NCBI GenBank assembly: GCA_016721195.1
Contig: JADKIO010000002.1
Coordinates: 1-64,000 of the forward strand
DNA from: Candidatus Geothrix skivensis
GTDB lineage: Bacteria > Acidobacteriota > Holophagae > Holophagales > Holophagaceae
Reading direction: 5' to 3'
Length of the DNA: 64,000 nucleotides
In this document: positions 8,632-17,353 of the stretch, piece after piece
Layout of the letters: every line of letters begins with the position of its first letter
How positions within the stretch are numbered: position 1 is the first letter of the stretch
The notes under the pieces: model-generated
What the model saw: only the letters and a program-made list of their open reading frames with translations
Told to the model about the DNA's origin: nothing
Database searches by the model: none
Translations under genes and position numbers: made by a program

Positions 8632-11600
8632 TAGATGTGCGCCAGAGGTCGCAGCAGGGTCCAGTGTAGGTCGAGGCAGTGACGTAGGCCCGGCAACAAC
8701 AACACCAGAGAGAACTGATACTGACAGGGGCAGCGGAGCCCAAACCCGCCGCAGTAAACTTATGCGGCGGGGAGCAAATTGTGGCCGGGGGGTTGGGAGC
8801 AGCGGGAGGCCGGTGGCTGCGGTGGGGGGGGTGGGGTGAGGGTAGGGGGGCCGTGACGACGGTGCTGGCGAGGCTGGTGCGGACGTTCACGGTGACGGCG
8901 TAGGTGCCGACGAGCGTGGTGCCGGGCAGGACGTAGGTGGCGGTGCTGCTGTAGGCCTGCACGATGGCGCCATCCACCAGGAACTGGAACTGGTGGCCGG
9001 TGCCGCCGGTGGGCGTGGCGGTGAAGGTGACGGCCGTGCCCTTGGGGGCGGACGTCACGGGAGCAGCCACCAGGGCCACGCTGGTGGGGTTGGTCACGGC
9101 GCCGGGGGCGATGGTGACGGTGTTGCTGGCCACAGACGAATCACCGGCCTGGTTGTAGGCGAACACGCGGTAGTCGTAGCTGGTGCCGGACACCACGGTG
9201 AAGTCGGTGAAGTTGTTCTGGTCGGGCACGGTGGCGCCGAGCTTGGTGAAGGCGGTTTCGCCGTTGGGGCCGGGGTTGCGCTCGATGCGGAAGCCGGTCT
9301 CATTGGTGGAGCCGTCGGTCCAGGCCAGGTCCACGCGGGTGGGGCCATTGACGGTAGCGGCCAGGGCCGTAGGATTGGCCGGGACGGTGGTGGCGACGTT
9401 CAGCACCAGGGGGCGCATGAAGTCGTTCTCTTCGTGGCCGAGGATGTGGCAGTGCCACACGTATTCCCAGCCGTAGTTATAGCCGGCGCCGACGGTATCC
9501 AGGTCCGGGGTGGCGCCCAGGATGCCGTTGCTGTTGGAGACCTGCACCTGGTTGCCCAGGTTGCCCTGGTTGGGGGCTCCGGTGGCCAGGTCGGTGACGG
9601 AAATGCGGCTGATGGCCGTCTTGGTGGGATCGATGCTGCGGACGCTGTTGCCCAGGACGAAGGGCAGCTTGGGCGAGAGGGGCCGCATGGCGACGATGAT
9701 GTCTTCCAGCGGCTTCATGCGGACGGTTTCCTTCCAGCCGATCTCGGTGGCTTCGGGGAAGCGCACGGCGCCGTCCCAGCCCACGCGGTTGACGATCTGC
9801 ACATCGAAGAGGTGGAAGTGCACGGGGTGGGTATCCACGCCGTTGTGGGTGATCTTCCACAGCTGGGTGGTGCCATCCGTCATGATCTCGGTGGCGGGCT
9901 CGGAGTAGCCGAGGGGGATGGTGGTCTGGTTGTTGAAGTTGGTGAGGGGCAGCTCGATGCCGAGGGTGGCATTCATGCGGCCGTAGTCCAGTTCGAAGAG
10001 CTCCTGGATGGCCTTGGGCTGCAGGGGCATGATCACGGGCTGGCCGTTCTCGGTGCGGGTGTAGGGCAGCTCGTAGGCCTGGATGCTGGCGTAGGTATCG
10101 GCCGCGTGGTTGGTGTTCATGGCCGAGTTGTAGAAGGTCTGGGGCACGATCGGGGGGTGCTGGGTGGCGGCGAAGGCGCCATTCGAGGTCGGGGTCGACT
10201 TGAAGGCGTTCTCGAGGGCCGCGAAGTCGAAGGCCGCGGCCGGGGTGGTGTTGGCCACCTGGATCTGCATCAGGGTGCGGGTGTTGGGCCCGTAGCCCGG
10301 CAGGGTGCTGGGGGCGCCGCCGGTGGGGGTCTGATCAGGCGCGCCGGTGAAGTAGTCGTAGCGCACGTCGAAGGCGGGCACGGGGGCCAGCATGTCGTTG
10401 TAGAGGATGAGGGTCTTGCCCTTCCAGGCGGAGAAGTCGACGATGATGTCGGCCCGCTCGGCGGGGGCGAGGAACAGCGGGTGGTTCTGGATGTCCAGCA
10501 CCACGATGTCCCGGCGGTTGTAGTTGTAGGTGGTGGCCTGGGACTTCAGCTTCACGGGGGCGGGCAGGAAGCCGCTCTCGGTGCCGATCACGATGATGTC
10601 GGGGCCGATGGTGCGCCAATCGACCACGCCACCGGCGCGGCCGTCGGCGGGCCAGAGGGAGACGCCGGCGGCATCGACGAGGCCCGCCTGGGCCGCCCAG
10701 AAGGCTTCGACGGGGGAGGCATCCACCATCTTCACTTCGGTGGGGGCCGCGGGATCGGCTTCGTAGAACGCGAAGCCGAAGGGGCGGTCATTGGAGGCGT
10801 TCAGCAGGCGGAAGCGGTAGGCCTGGGGCAGCACGGTGAGCTTGGGATAGGGGGTGCCGTTGACCAGGGGGGTATCCATGAACGCCTCGGGCGTCAGGGA
10901 CGGGTTGGGCGTGCCGGGGTACGAGGGGTCGCCGGGGTTGGCGCCCGGGACGGGGCCGTGGGCCTTGGGGATGGTGTTGACGGGGGTGACATCGGTGGTG
11001 GCCACGGGCAGCGGGGGCCAGAACCACGGGCCGTAGTCCCAGCGACCCATGGCGTTGGCGCCGGAGGGATCGTCGGGGTTCTGGTTGGGCATGTAGACGT
11101 GGGGGTACCACAGGTCGCCGTAGCCGCCCCAGTTGGTGGTATCCCAGGTGGGATCCTGGTAGGCCAGGTCGGAGGGGCCGGGGACAAAGGTCTTGTCCTG
11201 GAAGATGAGGGGGATGCCGTAGTTGTAGACGCCGCCGCCATTGCTGGGCAGGATGCCATCGGCGATGAGCTTGGTCTCGACGGGATCGATGATCAGGTAG
11301 CCGGCGGCTTCGCCCATGTACACGTTCAGGCGGGTGAGGCCGAAGGAGTGGTCGTGGTAGAACAGGAACCGGCCACTCTGCTGGTTGGTGTAGAAGTAGG
11401 TGCCGATGCCATCGGCGGGGTCGTTCAGGCCACCGGGCAGCACGGAGCCCATGTCGGGCACGTGCCGGAAGGCGACGCCCTTCTTGTTGGCGGTGGGATC
11501 GCCCGCGGGGGTGAACCACTGGTGGGGGGTGCCGTCACTGATCCAGGGGCTGAGGCCACCGTGCAGGTGGAGCTCCGCCCGGTTCTGGGTGAAGGTCGTG

Positions 11601-12334
11601 CCGCCCGGGCCAGGGCCCGCGCCCATGAGGGTGGGGTCCATGGGGATGGGCAGGTTGCCGGCGTTGCCGATGCCCAGCTTGTTGTTGAAGCGGATGCGCA
11701 CCGGCCGGTCGCGCTGGGCGAGGATGACGGGCCCGAGGTAGTGGGCCTGGCCATCGGCGCCGGCGTTCTTGTCCTTGTAGCCCCGCAGCCGGGTGGGCGG
11801 CAGGTCGGAGTGCAGCTGCTGGGTGTAGTCCACCAGGTCGATGTCGTAGTAGTCGGAACCCGGGAAGGCCGTGGTGTTGGGGGTGGCGATGGGGATGAAG
11901 TTCCCCAGGTTGTTGGCATTGGCGGCGCCCAGGCCCGGCAGGGTATCCACGAACTTGCGGATGATGGGCGAGTTGGCGTAGTTGGGCACCAGGCCGCTCA
12001 TGTAGTCGGGGGTGCCCAGGGGGTTCATGATCCCGGGAGGGGCGGCGACGCCCTTCTCGACCTTGGCGGTGGCGACACCCTTGCCCTTGGCGGCGGCGCG
12101 GGCGGCCTTGGCGGCCTCCCGGGCGGGGCGGGCGCGCTCGGCGGCGGCCTGCCGGGCCAGGGTCAGCTGGCGGCGACGGATGGCGCGTTCCACGATGGCG
12201 TTCTGATCGCCACCGACTGTGGGCTCGGCGGTGCGCCTGGGGGTTTCCTGGGTGACGGGGGGCAGGGCGGAGGCGCCCACTCCCATCAGCAGGGCTGCGG
12301 CGAGCGCCAGCAGACGGTTGAACTTCTTGAGCAT
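8588..12334 (-). CDS. exported multicopper oxidase with C-terminal fibronectin III and Ig-like domains
   Basis: A periplasmic or surface copper oxidase. Such enzymes oxidise metals or phenols and reduce O2. The signal peptide is MLKKFNRLLALAAALLMGVG, followed by a very basic, Ala/Arg-rich stretch (residues 44-95). Copper-binding His clusters appear in order: ELHLHGG (about 255), FYHDHSFG (about 326), HPVHFHLF (about 835) and WHCHILGHEENDFM (about 960), giving the sites for type 1, 2 and 3 copper. A fibronectin III domain (about 985-1075) and one Ig-like repeat follow. From about 8870 downwards the frame turns into Cys/Pro-rich nonsense, so the true C-terminus is probably the tail at 7957-8631. 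The size is about twice that of simple laccases. The substrate, for example Mn(II), is open. Confidence 0.85.
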   Translation of the reverse strand: MLKKFNRLLALAAALLMGVGASALPPVTQETPRRTAEPTVGGDQNAIVERAIRRRQLTLARQAAAERARPAREAAKAARAAAKGKGVATAKVEKGVAAPPGIMNPLGTPDYMSGLVPNYANSPIIRKFVDTLPGLGAANANNLGNFIPIATPNTTAFPGSDYYDIDLVDYTQQLHSDLPPTRLRGYKDKNAGADGQAHYLGPVILAQRDRPVRIRFNNKLGIGNAGNLPIPMDPTLMGAGPGPGGTTFTQNRAELHLHGGLSPWISDGTPHQWFTPAGDPTANKKGVAFRHVPDMGSVLPGGLNDPADGIGTYFYTNQQSGRFLFYHDHSFGLTRLNVYMGEAAGYLIIDPVETKLIADGILPSNGGGVYNYGIPLIFQDKTFVPGPSDLAYQDPTWDTTNWGGYGDLWYPHVYMPNQNPDDPSGANAMGRWDYGPWFWPPLPVATTDVTPVNTIPKAHGPVPGANPGDPSYPGTPNPSLTPEAFMDTPLVNGTPYPKLTVLPQAYRFRLLNASNDRPFGFAFYEADPAAPTEVKMVDASPVEAFWAAQAGLVDAAGVSLWPADGRAGGVVDWRTIGPDIIVIGTESGFLPAPVKLKSQATTYNYNRRDIVVLDIQNHPLFLAPAERADIIVDFSAWKGKTLILYNDMLAPVPAFDVRYDYFTGAPDQTPTGGAPSTLPGYGPNTRTLMQIQVANTTPAAAFDFAALENAFKSTPTSNGAFAATQHPPIVPQTFYNSAMNTNHAADTYASIQAYELPYTRTENGQPVIMPLQPKAIQELFELDYGRMNATLGIELPLTNFNNQTTIPLGYSEPATEIMTDGTTQLWKITHNGVDTHPVHFHLFDVQIVNRVGWDGAVRFPEATEIGWKETVRMKPLEDIIVAMRPLSPKLPFVLGNSVRSIDPTKTAISRISVTDLATGAPNQGNLGNQVQVSNSNGILGATPDLDTVGAGYNYGWEYVWHCHILGHEENDFMRPLVLNVATTVPANPTALAATVNGPTRVDLAWTDGSTNETGFRIERNPGPNGETAFTKLGATVPDQNNFTDFTVVSGTSYDYRVFAYNQAGDSSVASNTVTIAPGAVTNPTSVALVAAPVTSAPKGTAVTFTATPTGGTGHQFQFLVDGAIVQAYSSTATYVLPGTTLVGTYAVTVNVRTSLASTVVTAPLPSPHPPHRSHRPPAAPNPPATICSPPHKFTAAGLGSAAPVSISSLWCCCCRAYVTASTYTGPCCDLWRTSSEGGCSDQYCIPCP

Positions 12335-12613
12335 GGTTCACCTCGGGGTGGGACTTGAAGAAACGGGAAAGCGCGGCAGATGGCAAAGGAAGGGATGAGA
12401 ATTCGGCCCGTCTTGTCCTGGGGACCACGGGCCGGGTGCGACAATCTGTCCTAGTGGAGATAAGAATCCGCTGGGCGGGGGATCCAAGGTATGGGTAGTT
12501 CTACCCATACCTTCGGCAGGAACCATGTAATCCCTAGGGCGTAATCCCCCGCTGGGGGCAGGCGGGCCGCCAGGCCACGGTTTGGGGCCGAAGGGCGTGC
12601 CCGGGGGCCAGCT
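12335..12613. promoter_or_regulatory. upstream region of the multicopper oxidase
   Basis: About 280 bases between the kelch-lipoprotein stop and the oxidase start, both genes on the minus strand. It contains the perfect 28-base inverted repeat described separately. CCGAGGTGAACC lies just before the ATG as a ribosome site. No promoter hexamers were convincing. Confidence 0.45.
12486..12513. promoter_or_regulatory. perfect 13-bp inverted repeat upstream of the oxidase gene
   Basis: Arms AAGGTATGGGTAG and CTACCCATACCTT are separated by TT. It lies about 150-180 bases upstream of the oxidase ATG. No T-run follows on the minus strand, so an operator is more likely than a terminator. A related 17-mer lies upstream of the cytochrome fusion gene near 17200. 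Confidence 0.5.
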
Positions 12614-14254
12614 TCAGTCGTAGAGCTCGGCGCTGGCCAGGTAGCCGACCCCGGACCCGCCGGCCACCAGGATCTTGCCCGTGGCCAGCACGGTGGCCGT
12701 ATGGGTCTGGCGCCCGGTGGTCATGGTGCCGGTGGCAGTGAAGGTGCCGGTGGCGGGGTCAAAGAGCTCGGCACTGGCCAGCAGCTGGCTGTGGGTGGTG
12801 GAGCCGATGCCACCACAGAGGAGCACCTTGCCGGTGGGCAGCAGGGCGGCGGCGTGGAAGCGGTTCCGCTCCACCCCCAGGGTGCCCGTGGTGGCTGCGA
12901 AGGTGCCGGCGACGGGGTCGTAGAGCTCGGCGGTGACCCCCTGGGCCCCGCCCGCCATGAGCACCTTGCCATTGGGCAGCAGGGTGGCCGAGTGGTAGGC
13001 CCGGGGCACCGCCATGGGAGCGGTGGTGGCGAAGGTGCCCGGGGTGGGATCGAAGAGCTCGGCGGAGGCCAGGTTGGCGGTGCCGGAGTAGCCGCCGGCG
13101 ATGAGGACCTTGCCGTTCCCCAGCAGGGTGGCGGTGTGGGTGGCCCGGGGCACGGCCAGGGAGCCGGTGGCCGTGGCGAAGGTGCCCGTGGCCGGATCGT
13201 AGAGCTCGGCGGTGGCGGGGTAGCCGCCGGAGTTGCGGCCTCCCACCATGAGCACCTGGCCGCTGGGGAGCAGGGTCGCGCTGTGATCGGAGCGGGCGGC
13301 CACCAGGCTGCCGGTGGCCGCGAAGGTGCCGGTGGCGGGATCGTAGAGCTCGGCGCTGGGGGTGGCGCCGACGAAGCTGGTGCCGCCTGCGATGAGCACC
13401 TTGCCGTTGGCCAGCAGGGTGGCGCTGTGGTACTCCCGGGCGGTGGCCAGGGCGCCGGTGGGCGTGAAGGTGCCCGTGGCCGGATCGAAGAGCTCGGCGC
13501 TGGCCAGGGAGGTGGTGTTGAAGCCGCCCGCCAGCAGCACCTTGCCATTGGCCAGCAGGGTGGCCGTGTGAGAGGCGCGGGCCGTGGCCAGGCTGCCGGT
13601 GGCGAGGAAGGTGCCGGGGCCCGCCGCCCGCACGGTGAGGGTGGCGGCGCGGCTGGTGAGCACATTGCCGTTGCCATCCGAGATGTCGACGCTGAAGGTG
13701 CTGCCGGTGTCCGTGAGCAGGGCCGCGGGGGTGGTGTACGAGGCGGCGGTGGCGGTGGCGATGGCCACGCCGCCCTTGGCCCACTGGTAGGTGAGGGTGC
13801 CGGTGCCCGTGGCCACCACGGTGAAGGTGGCGGTCTGGCCCACGCCGATGGACTGGTCGGCGGGCTGGGTGGTGATGGTGATGGCGACGGGCTTGGCGGT
13901 CACGGTGAGGCTGAGACCCACGGTGGTGCTGCCGGCGGCGTTGCTGCCGCTCACGGTGTAGGTGGCCTGGGCGGTGATGGCGCTGGGGGTGCCGGAGATG
14001 ACGCCGGTCTTGGGGTCCAGCACCAGGCCCGCGGGCAGGGCCGGGCTCACGGTGTAGGAATCGATGGTGCCGCCGCCATGGGTGGGGGTGTTGGGCAGGA
14101 TGTCGGTGCCCACCACGTAGGAGGCGGGGTTGGCGCTGTAGGCGAGGCTAGAGGGCGCCACCGCCACGTCCTTGCAGCCCAGGCCCAGCAGCGCCAGGGT
14201 CAGCAGGGGCAGGCCCAGCAGCAGCATCGACACCACCTGCCTGATTGCGCGCAT
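12614..14254 (-). CDS. kelch-repeat lipoprotein with N-terminal Ig-like domains
   Basis: The start is ATG 14254 ([15 protein letters not shown]), with GAGGTGG just upstream; it gives a lipoprotein signal ending LALLGLGC, so the mature protein is lipid-anchored. Residues about 30-210 look like putative Ig/He_PIG domains ([15 protein letters not shown], then a second with TYQWAKGG). From about 215 onward there are roughly seven kelch blades of about 48 residues, each with [14 protein letters not shown] and [16 protein letters not shown] strands, forming a beta propeller. There is no visible galactose-oxidase copper site, so it is likely a binding or scaffold protein. The 150-base repeats at DNA level make it prone to recombination. 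It ends 280 bases before the oxidase gene; a link is possible but unproven. Confidence 0.75.
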   Translation of the reverse strand: MRAIRQVVSMLLLGLPLLTLALLGLGCKDVAVAPSSLAYSANPASYVVGTDILPNTPTHGGGTIDSYTVSPALPAGLVLDPKTGVISGTPSAITAQATYTVSGSNAAGSTTVGLSLTVTAKPVAITITTQPADQSIGVGQTATFTVVATGTGTLTYQWAKGGVAIATATAASYTTPAALLTDTGSTFSVDISDGNGNVLTSRAATLTVRAAGPGTFLATGSLATARASHTATLLANGKVLLAGGFNTTSLASAELFDPATGTFTPTGALATAREYHSATLLANGKVLIAGGTSFVGATPSAELYDPATGTFAATGSLVAARSDHSATLLPSGQVLMVGGRNSGGYPATAELYDPATGTFATATGSLAVPRATHTATLLGNGKVLIAGGYSGTANLASAELFDPTPGTFATTAPMAVPRAYHSATLLPNGKVLMAGGAQGVTAELYDPVAGTFAATTGTLGVERNRFHAAALLPTGKVLLCGGIGSTTHSQLLASAELFDPATGTFTATGTMTTGRQTHTATVLATGKILVAGGSGVGYLASAELYD

Positions 14255-14465
14255 GGCCACCTCAATCCGGAAAACAACGCTGAGGAGGAATGATAGTTCA
14301 AAAGCCGGATTCGCAGCTTCCGCAGATGGCATCGGGGGGGTACCAGCTGAACCGTGAAAGGGCTTTTTCGCCGGTGATCAACGGTGCTGGGTGGTGCAGG
14401 CCGTTTGTTCGGCAGCATGGGCGCCACGCGGGACTGGGCCAGTCCTGAGCGCTAAGGAATCCTGT

Positions 14466-14671
14466 AACCACCGATGAACACCGATGAACACCGAAAAAGA
14501 ATGAATCCTGCGGTACAGCTTCATGGGCCAAGCCATCCACGCGCCCCCGGGATACAACCCGTGCGAACCTGGTGGACACCCCCAATCTGCTTCAGCGCCT
14601 TCCTGCTTATATCAGCTTTTCATCGGTGTGCATCGGTGTGCATCGGTGTTCATCGGTATTCATCTGTGGTT
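14466..14671. repeat. MITE-like element with 29-bp terminal inverted repeats made of 10-mers
   Basis: The left arm (14466-14494) holds tandem CACCGATGAA units. The right arm (14643-14671) is its reverse complement with 27 of 29 bases matching, and five tandem CATCGGTGTG-like 10-mers fill 14621-14670. The about 150 bases in between encode nothing recognisable. It sits in a 470-base gap between the kelch lipoprotein start and the ParE toxin stop; I see nothing else in that gap. Confidence 0.65.
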
Positions 14672-14723
14672 CAAATTGGCTTTGTTCTTTGCGCAACGCG
14701 CCCGGGGCCGAGCTCATATCGGT

Positions 14724-15032
14724 TTACGACTGGTCATCAAAGCTGTCCGGACCGATGGCCTCTTCCTGGCGGTGAACGTAGGTCACCACGAGCGCATCGC
14801 CGTGGTTCTCGTAGAGCAGGCGCAAGGGTTTCACCAGGATTTCGCGGTAGAAGCCAGGGCCGAATTCCGACACCCAGCGGCCCATGTCTGGGAAATCGGC
14901 CAGGCACCGAAGGCTCCTGTCTACTTTTCGGCGAAGCGCGCGCGCGGCAGCTGGATTGAATCCGCCAATGTAGTCCAGCCGTTCGGCGAACTGTTCCTCG
15001 GCAGGTTCGGTCCAGCGGATGGTCAGGCCCAC
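14724..15032 (-). CDS. RelE/ParE-family toxin
   Basis: A 102-residue type II toxin. The N-terminus MGLTIRWTEPAEEQF, the helical hairpin LDYIGGFNPAAARAL, the FPDMGRWVSEF segment and the C-terminal strands YREILVKPLRLLYEN and VTYVHRQEE match the RelE/ParE fold. ParE members poison gyrase; RelE members cut mRNA. The lack of the usual RelE catalytic set favours the ParE side. It overlaps the upstream antitoxin gene by 10 bases, the normal order for coupled expression. Confidence 0.82.
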   Translation of the reverse strand: MGLTIRWTEPAEEQFAERLDYIGGFNPAAARALRRKVDRSLRCLADFPDMGRWVSEFGPGFYREILVKPLRLLYENHGDALVVTYVHRQEEAIGPDSFDDQS

Positions 15033-15283
15033 TTGGCTGTCCGGGCCATCACTTCCTTGTGGGAATGAGTTCGGCCCTCGGCCAGAGCTTGCTGACCACG
15101 GATGATGCCTTCCAGCAAAGCAAGTTTGCGCTCCTGCATTCGGTAACTCGTGACATCCATGAGGACGGCAGCCTCGCGACCGTGCTCAGTGATGACCAGT
15201 GTTTCCTGGTCCTGCTGAAGTACGGCGATGATTTCGGTGGCCTTGCGCTTGATGTCTGTGACTGGAACGAGTTTTGGAAGCAT
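15023..15283 (-). CDS. Phd/YefM-family antitoxin
   Basis: An 86-residue protein with the Phd/YefM DNA-binding N-terminus (VTDIKRKATEIIAVLQQ, then LVITEHGREAAVLMD). The C-terminal part (LLEGIIRGQQALAEGRTHSH) should wrap the toxin. It precedes and overlaps the ParE toxin gene, so it probably neutralises it and represses their shared promoter upstream of 15283. Confidence 0.85.
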   Translation of the reverse strand: MLPKLVPVTDIKRKATEIIAVLQQDQETLVITEHGREAAVLMDVTSYRMQERKLALLEGIIRGQQALAEGRTHSHKEVMARTAKWA

Positions 15284-15366
15284 GGCAACTCTCCTGCAAG
15301 AGATTCTTCCATAATGGCTTTAAAGTGTCACTATTGTATTCATATTTGAAACTGATCTGCCCTCCG

Positions 15367-17088
15367 CTAATGAATCACCCACTCGCTCTTGCGGATGAGC
15401 TTGGGGGCGGGGCCGGGGCCGAGCTGCATCACGTAGCAGCCCTTGGAGGCGTAGCGGTGGCCCGCGCTGAAGCTGAGCTGGAGGTAGTCGGGCAGCACCT
15501 GATCCCGCTGCATGCCCACGCGGTCCAGGAGGTTGTCCCGGTACAGGTTCCGGTCCATGTCCACGAGGGCCAGCTGCAGGATCTGGAGCAGGGCGTAGGT
15601 GCGGGTGGAGATCCGGGTCTCGGGCCGGTGGGTGGTCAGGCCCTTCATGAGGGCGTTGGCGTACCGGGAGACCGCCGGCTCGTCCCTGGGGTCCCGGTAG
15701 GGCCAGGTCACCCAGGTGAAGGCCCGGATCGACTCAGGCTGCTCGAACACCTTCGCCCCCAGCAGCCGCCCGGACAGGAAGACCTGGCCCGGCCGCCCCG
15801 GCTGGCCCGCCAGGCCTTCGAGCGCCGCGAAGGCATCACTGCCGGTCCAGAGCAGCACAACGGTGGCCTGTTCCTGCGCCAGCATGGCCTGGAGGGAGGC
15901 GGCGCTGAGCGTCTCCCCGGGCTTCAGCTGCAGCTCCTTCACCGCCCCCTGCCCCGCCTCCTGCCAGGTCTCCCGGAAGCCCGCGGCGAGGGCCCGCCCT
16001 TCGGGGCCCGCCTGGACGAGCTGCAGCACCCGGGTGGGGACCGGATCCTGGGCCTGCAGGTACCGGGCGGCCGCCTGGCCCTCCTGGTAGTAGCCCTTGG
16101 AGAAGTACTGGGTGTACCAGTCGGATTCGGAGAGCACGGGCAGGTCGGTGAGGGGGAAGAGGCAGGGCAGCCGGTGCTGCTCGCAGAACGTGTGGATGGG
16201 CTGCCATTCCCCGTAGGTGAGGCCCCCCAGCAGGGCGAAGACCGGTTCCTTCGCCAGGTGCTCCCGGAGCTGCTGGTCCCAGGTGTCGGCGGGGCCCTTC
16301 AGGCGCCACACCGATAGCTCCATCCGCCGGTAGGCGCCGGCCATCTCCTTGCCGGGGATGCTCATGTACATGCGGTTGCCCATGCCGCCGGCATGGGTGT
16401 TGTGCCGGGCCACGTAGTTGTTCAGGGGCACCAGCATGGCCTCCTGGTCCTGGGCGCTGACCTCCTCGGTCACGACCGTGGCGAAGCGGAGGGTGGTGTC
16501 ATCGGCGCCCGGGGAGACCTTGGCCGAAAGGGACCACAGGTAGTGGATGAGGATGGCCATATCGGCATCCTTGAAGTTGTACTTGGGCATGGCCGGGTTC
16601 ATGGCCCGGCCGCCGGCATCGACCCCGGTGCGTATCGCCCGGGCCAGGGTGGCATCCGTGTAGGGGGGACGGACCGGCTTGGCTTCAACCCGCAGACCCT
16701 TGCGCTCCTCGGGCAGGAGGTTGGGGTACTTCCAGTAGCGGGGCTGGGCAAGCTTGAAGCCGTTGGTGGGCAGGGTGACCAGGCCGCCTTCGGAAGAGCC
16801 GAGGCCGCCGCGCAGGTGGCAGCTGGAGCAGGAGAAGGCGGTGCCCGCCACGGCGGTGGCACCGCCCAGGGCGGACACCAGGGGCTCACCGCTGGGGAGG
16901 ATGCCCTCCCGGTACATGCGCTCGCCCAGGGCCAGGGCCTTCTCCGGGGGCAGGCCGGCCACGGTGGCGGCCTTGGCCACCTTGGCAACCTTGGCTGGCT
17001 TCCCGGGCAGGGCCTGGGCGCAGAGGCCGAGCCCGCTCACGGTCAGTCCGCTCATCAACAGAAGGGTCGCCCAGGTGCCATGTCGCAT
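15367..17088 (-). CDS. cytochrome c domain fused to a type I periplasmic binding protein
   Basis: A 573-residue exported protein. The signal peptide ends around GLGLCAQA. Residues about 45-195 form a mono-haem c-type cytochrome: CSSCH at 86-90 binds haem, and the helix DADMAILIHYLWSLS is the usual C-terminal helix of class I cytochromes. The remainder (about 230-570) is a periplasmic binding protein of the branched-chain amino-acid/ABC type (LLGGLTYGEWQPIHTFCEQ, then RLPCLFPLTDLPVLSE and GYYQEGQAAARYL). Such fusions may sense a ligand or carry electrons while binding one. No permease lies beside it. It stands alone between two toxin-antitoxin pairs. An upstream motif at 17189-17205 resembles the oxidase palindrome. 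Confidence 0.82.
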   Translation of the reverse strand: MRHGTWATLLLMSGLTVSGLGLCAQALPGKPAKVAKVAKAATVAGLPPEKALALGERMYREGILPSGEPLVSALGGATAVAGTAFSCSSCHLRGGLGSSEGGLVTLPTNGFKLAQPRYWKYPNLLPEERKGLRVEAKPVRPPYTDATLARAIRTGVDAGGRAMNPAMPKYNFKDADMAILIHYLWSLSAKVSPGADDTTLRFATVVTEEVSAQDQEAMLVPLNNYVARHNTHAGGMGNRMYMSIPGKEMAGAYRRMELSVWRLKGPADTWDQQLREHLAKEPVFALLGGLTYGEWQPIHTFCEQHRLPCLFPLTDLPVLSESDWYTQYFSKGYYQEGQAAARYLQAQDPVPTRVLQLVQAGPEGRALAAGFRETWQEAGQGAVKELQLKPGETLSAASLQAMLAQEQATVVLLWTGSDAFAALEGLAGQPGRPGQVFLSGRLLGAKVFEQPESIRAFTWVTWPYRDPRDEPAVSRYANALMKGLTTHRPETRISTRTYALLQILQLALVDMDRNLYRDNLLDRVGMQRDQVLPDYLQLSFSAGHRYASKGCYVMQLGPGPAPKLIRKSEWVIH

Positions 17089-17188
17089 GCCTTGATCTCC
17101 CGATGTCCTGGTTCCCAGCCGCGCAGGTCGGCAGCCCCCTGAGGCTAGGGCTGGGATAGATCACACCATGAATGCGGCCGCTTGGTGG

Positions 17189-17205
17189 ATGGGGGTTTCT
17201 ACCCA
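17189..17205. promoter_or_regulatory. possible regulator site shared with the oxidase gene
   Basis: ATGGGGGTTTCTACCCA here matches ATGGGTAGTTCTACCCA at 12491-12507 in 14 of 17 positions and in the same orientation. It lies about 100 bases upstream of the cytochrome-fusion start. The rest of the 17089-17353 gap has no gene and no clear promoter. Confidence 0.35.
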
Positions 17206-17353
17206 AAACACGCCAAACACGGGATCCGGTGCCTCGGGCAACGATTGGACTGCAACCATTGTTCTGGCGGGTTTTGAGGAACCTTCGGCCCATGTTCCCG
17301 ATTTAGCCTCTAAATCAGGAGTGTTGTCCTAGCCGTGGCGTTGTCCTGGGCGG

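Noticed and set aside
8824..8850. Poly-G tracts in the oxidase gene as a phase-variation switch
   Set aside because: Several separate indels are needed to restore the frame, so a single tract cannot switch it. Sequence error or recombination is simpler.
8993..12358. Long plus-strand frame opposite the multicopper oxidase
   Set aside because: Glycine- and valine-rich antisense artefact; the minus-strand protein has clear copper motifs.
12338..12526. Short minus-strand frame upstream of the oxidase
   Set aside because: Pro/Ser-rich with no ribosome site, covers the inverted repeat; more likely a regulatory region.
14621..14670. Tandem 10-mers as a CRISPR array
   Set aside because: Units are contiguous without unique spacers, too short, and no cas gene is near.
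14474..15068. Small plus-strand frames over the MITE-like repeat and toxin gene
   Set aside because: They translate repeat DNA and the reverse of the ParE gene; no homology or ribosome site.
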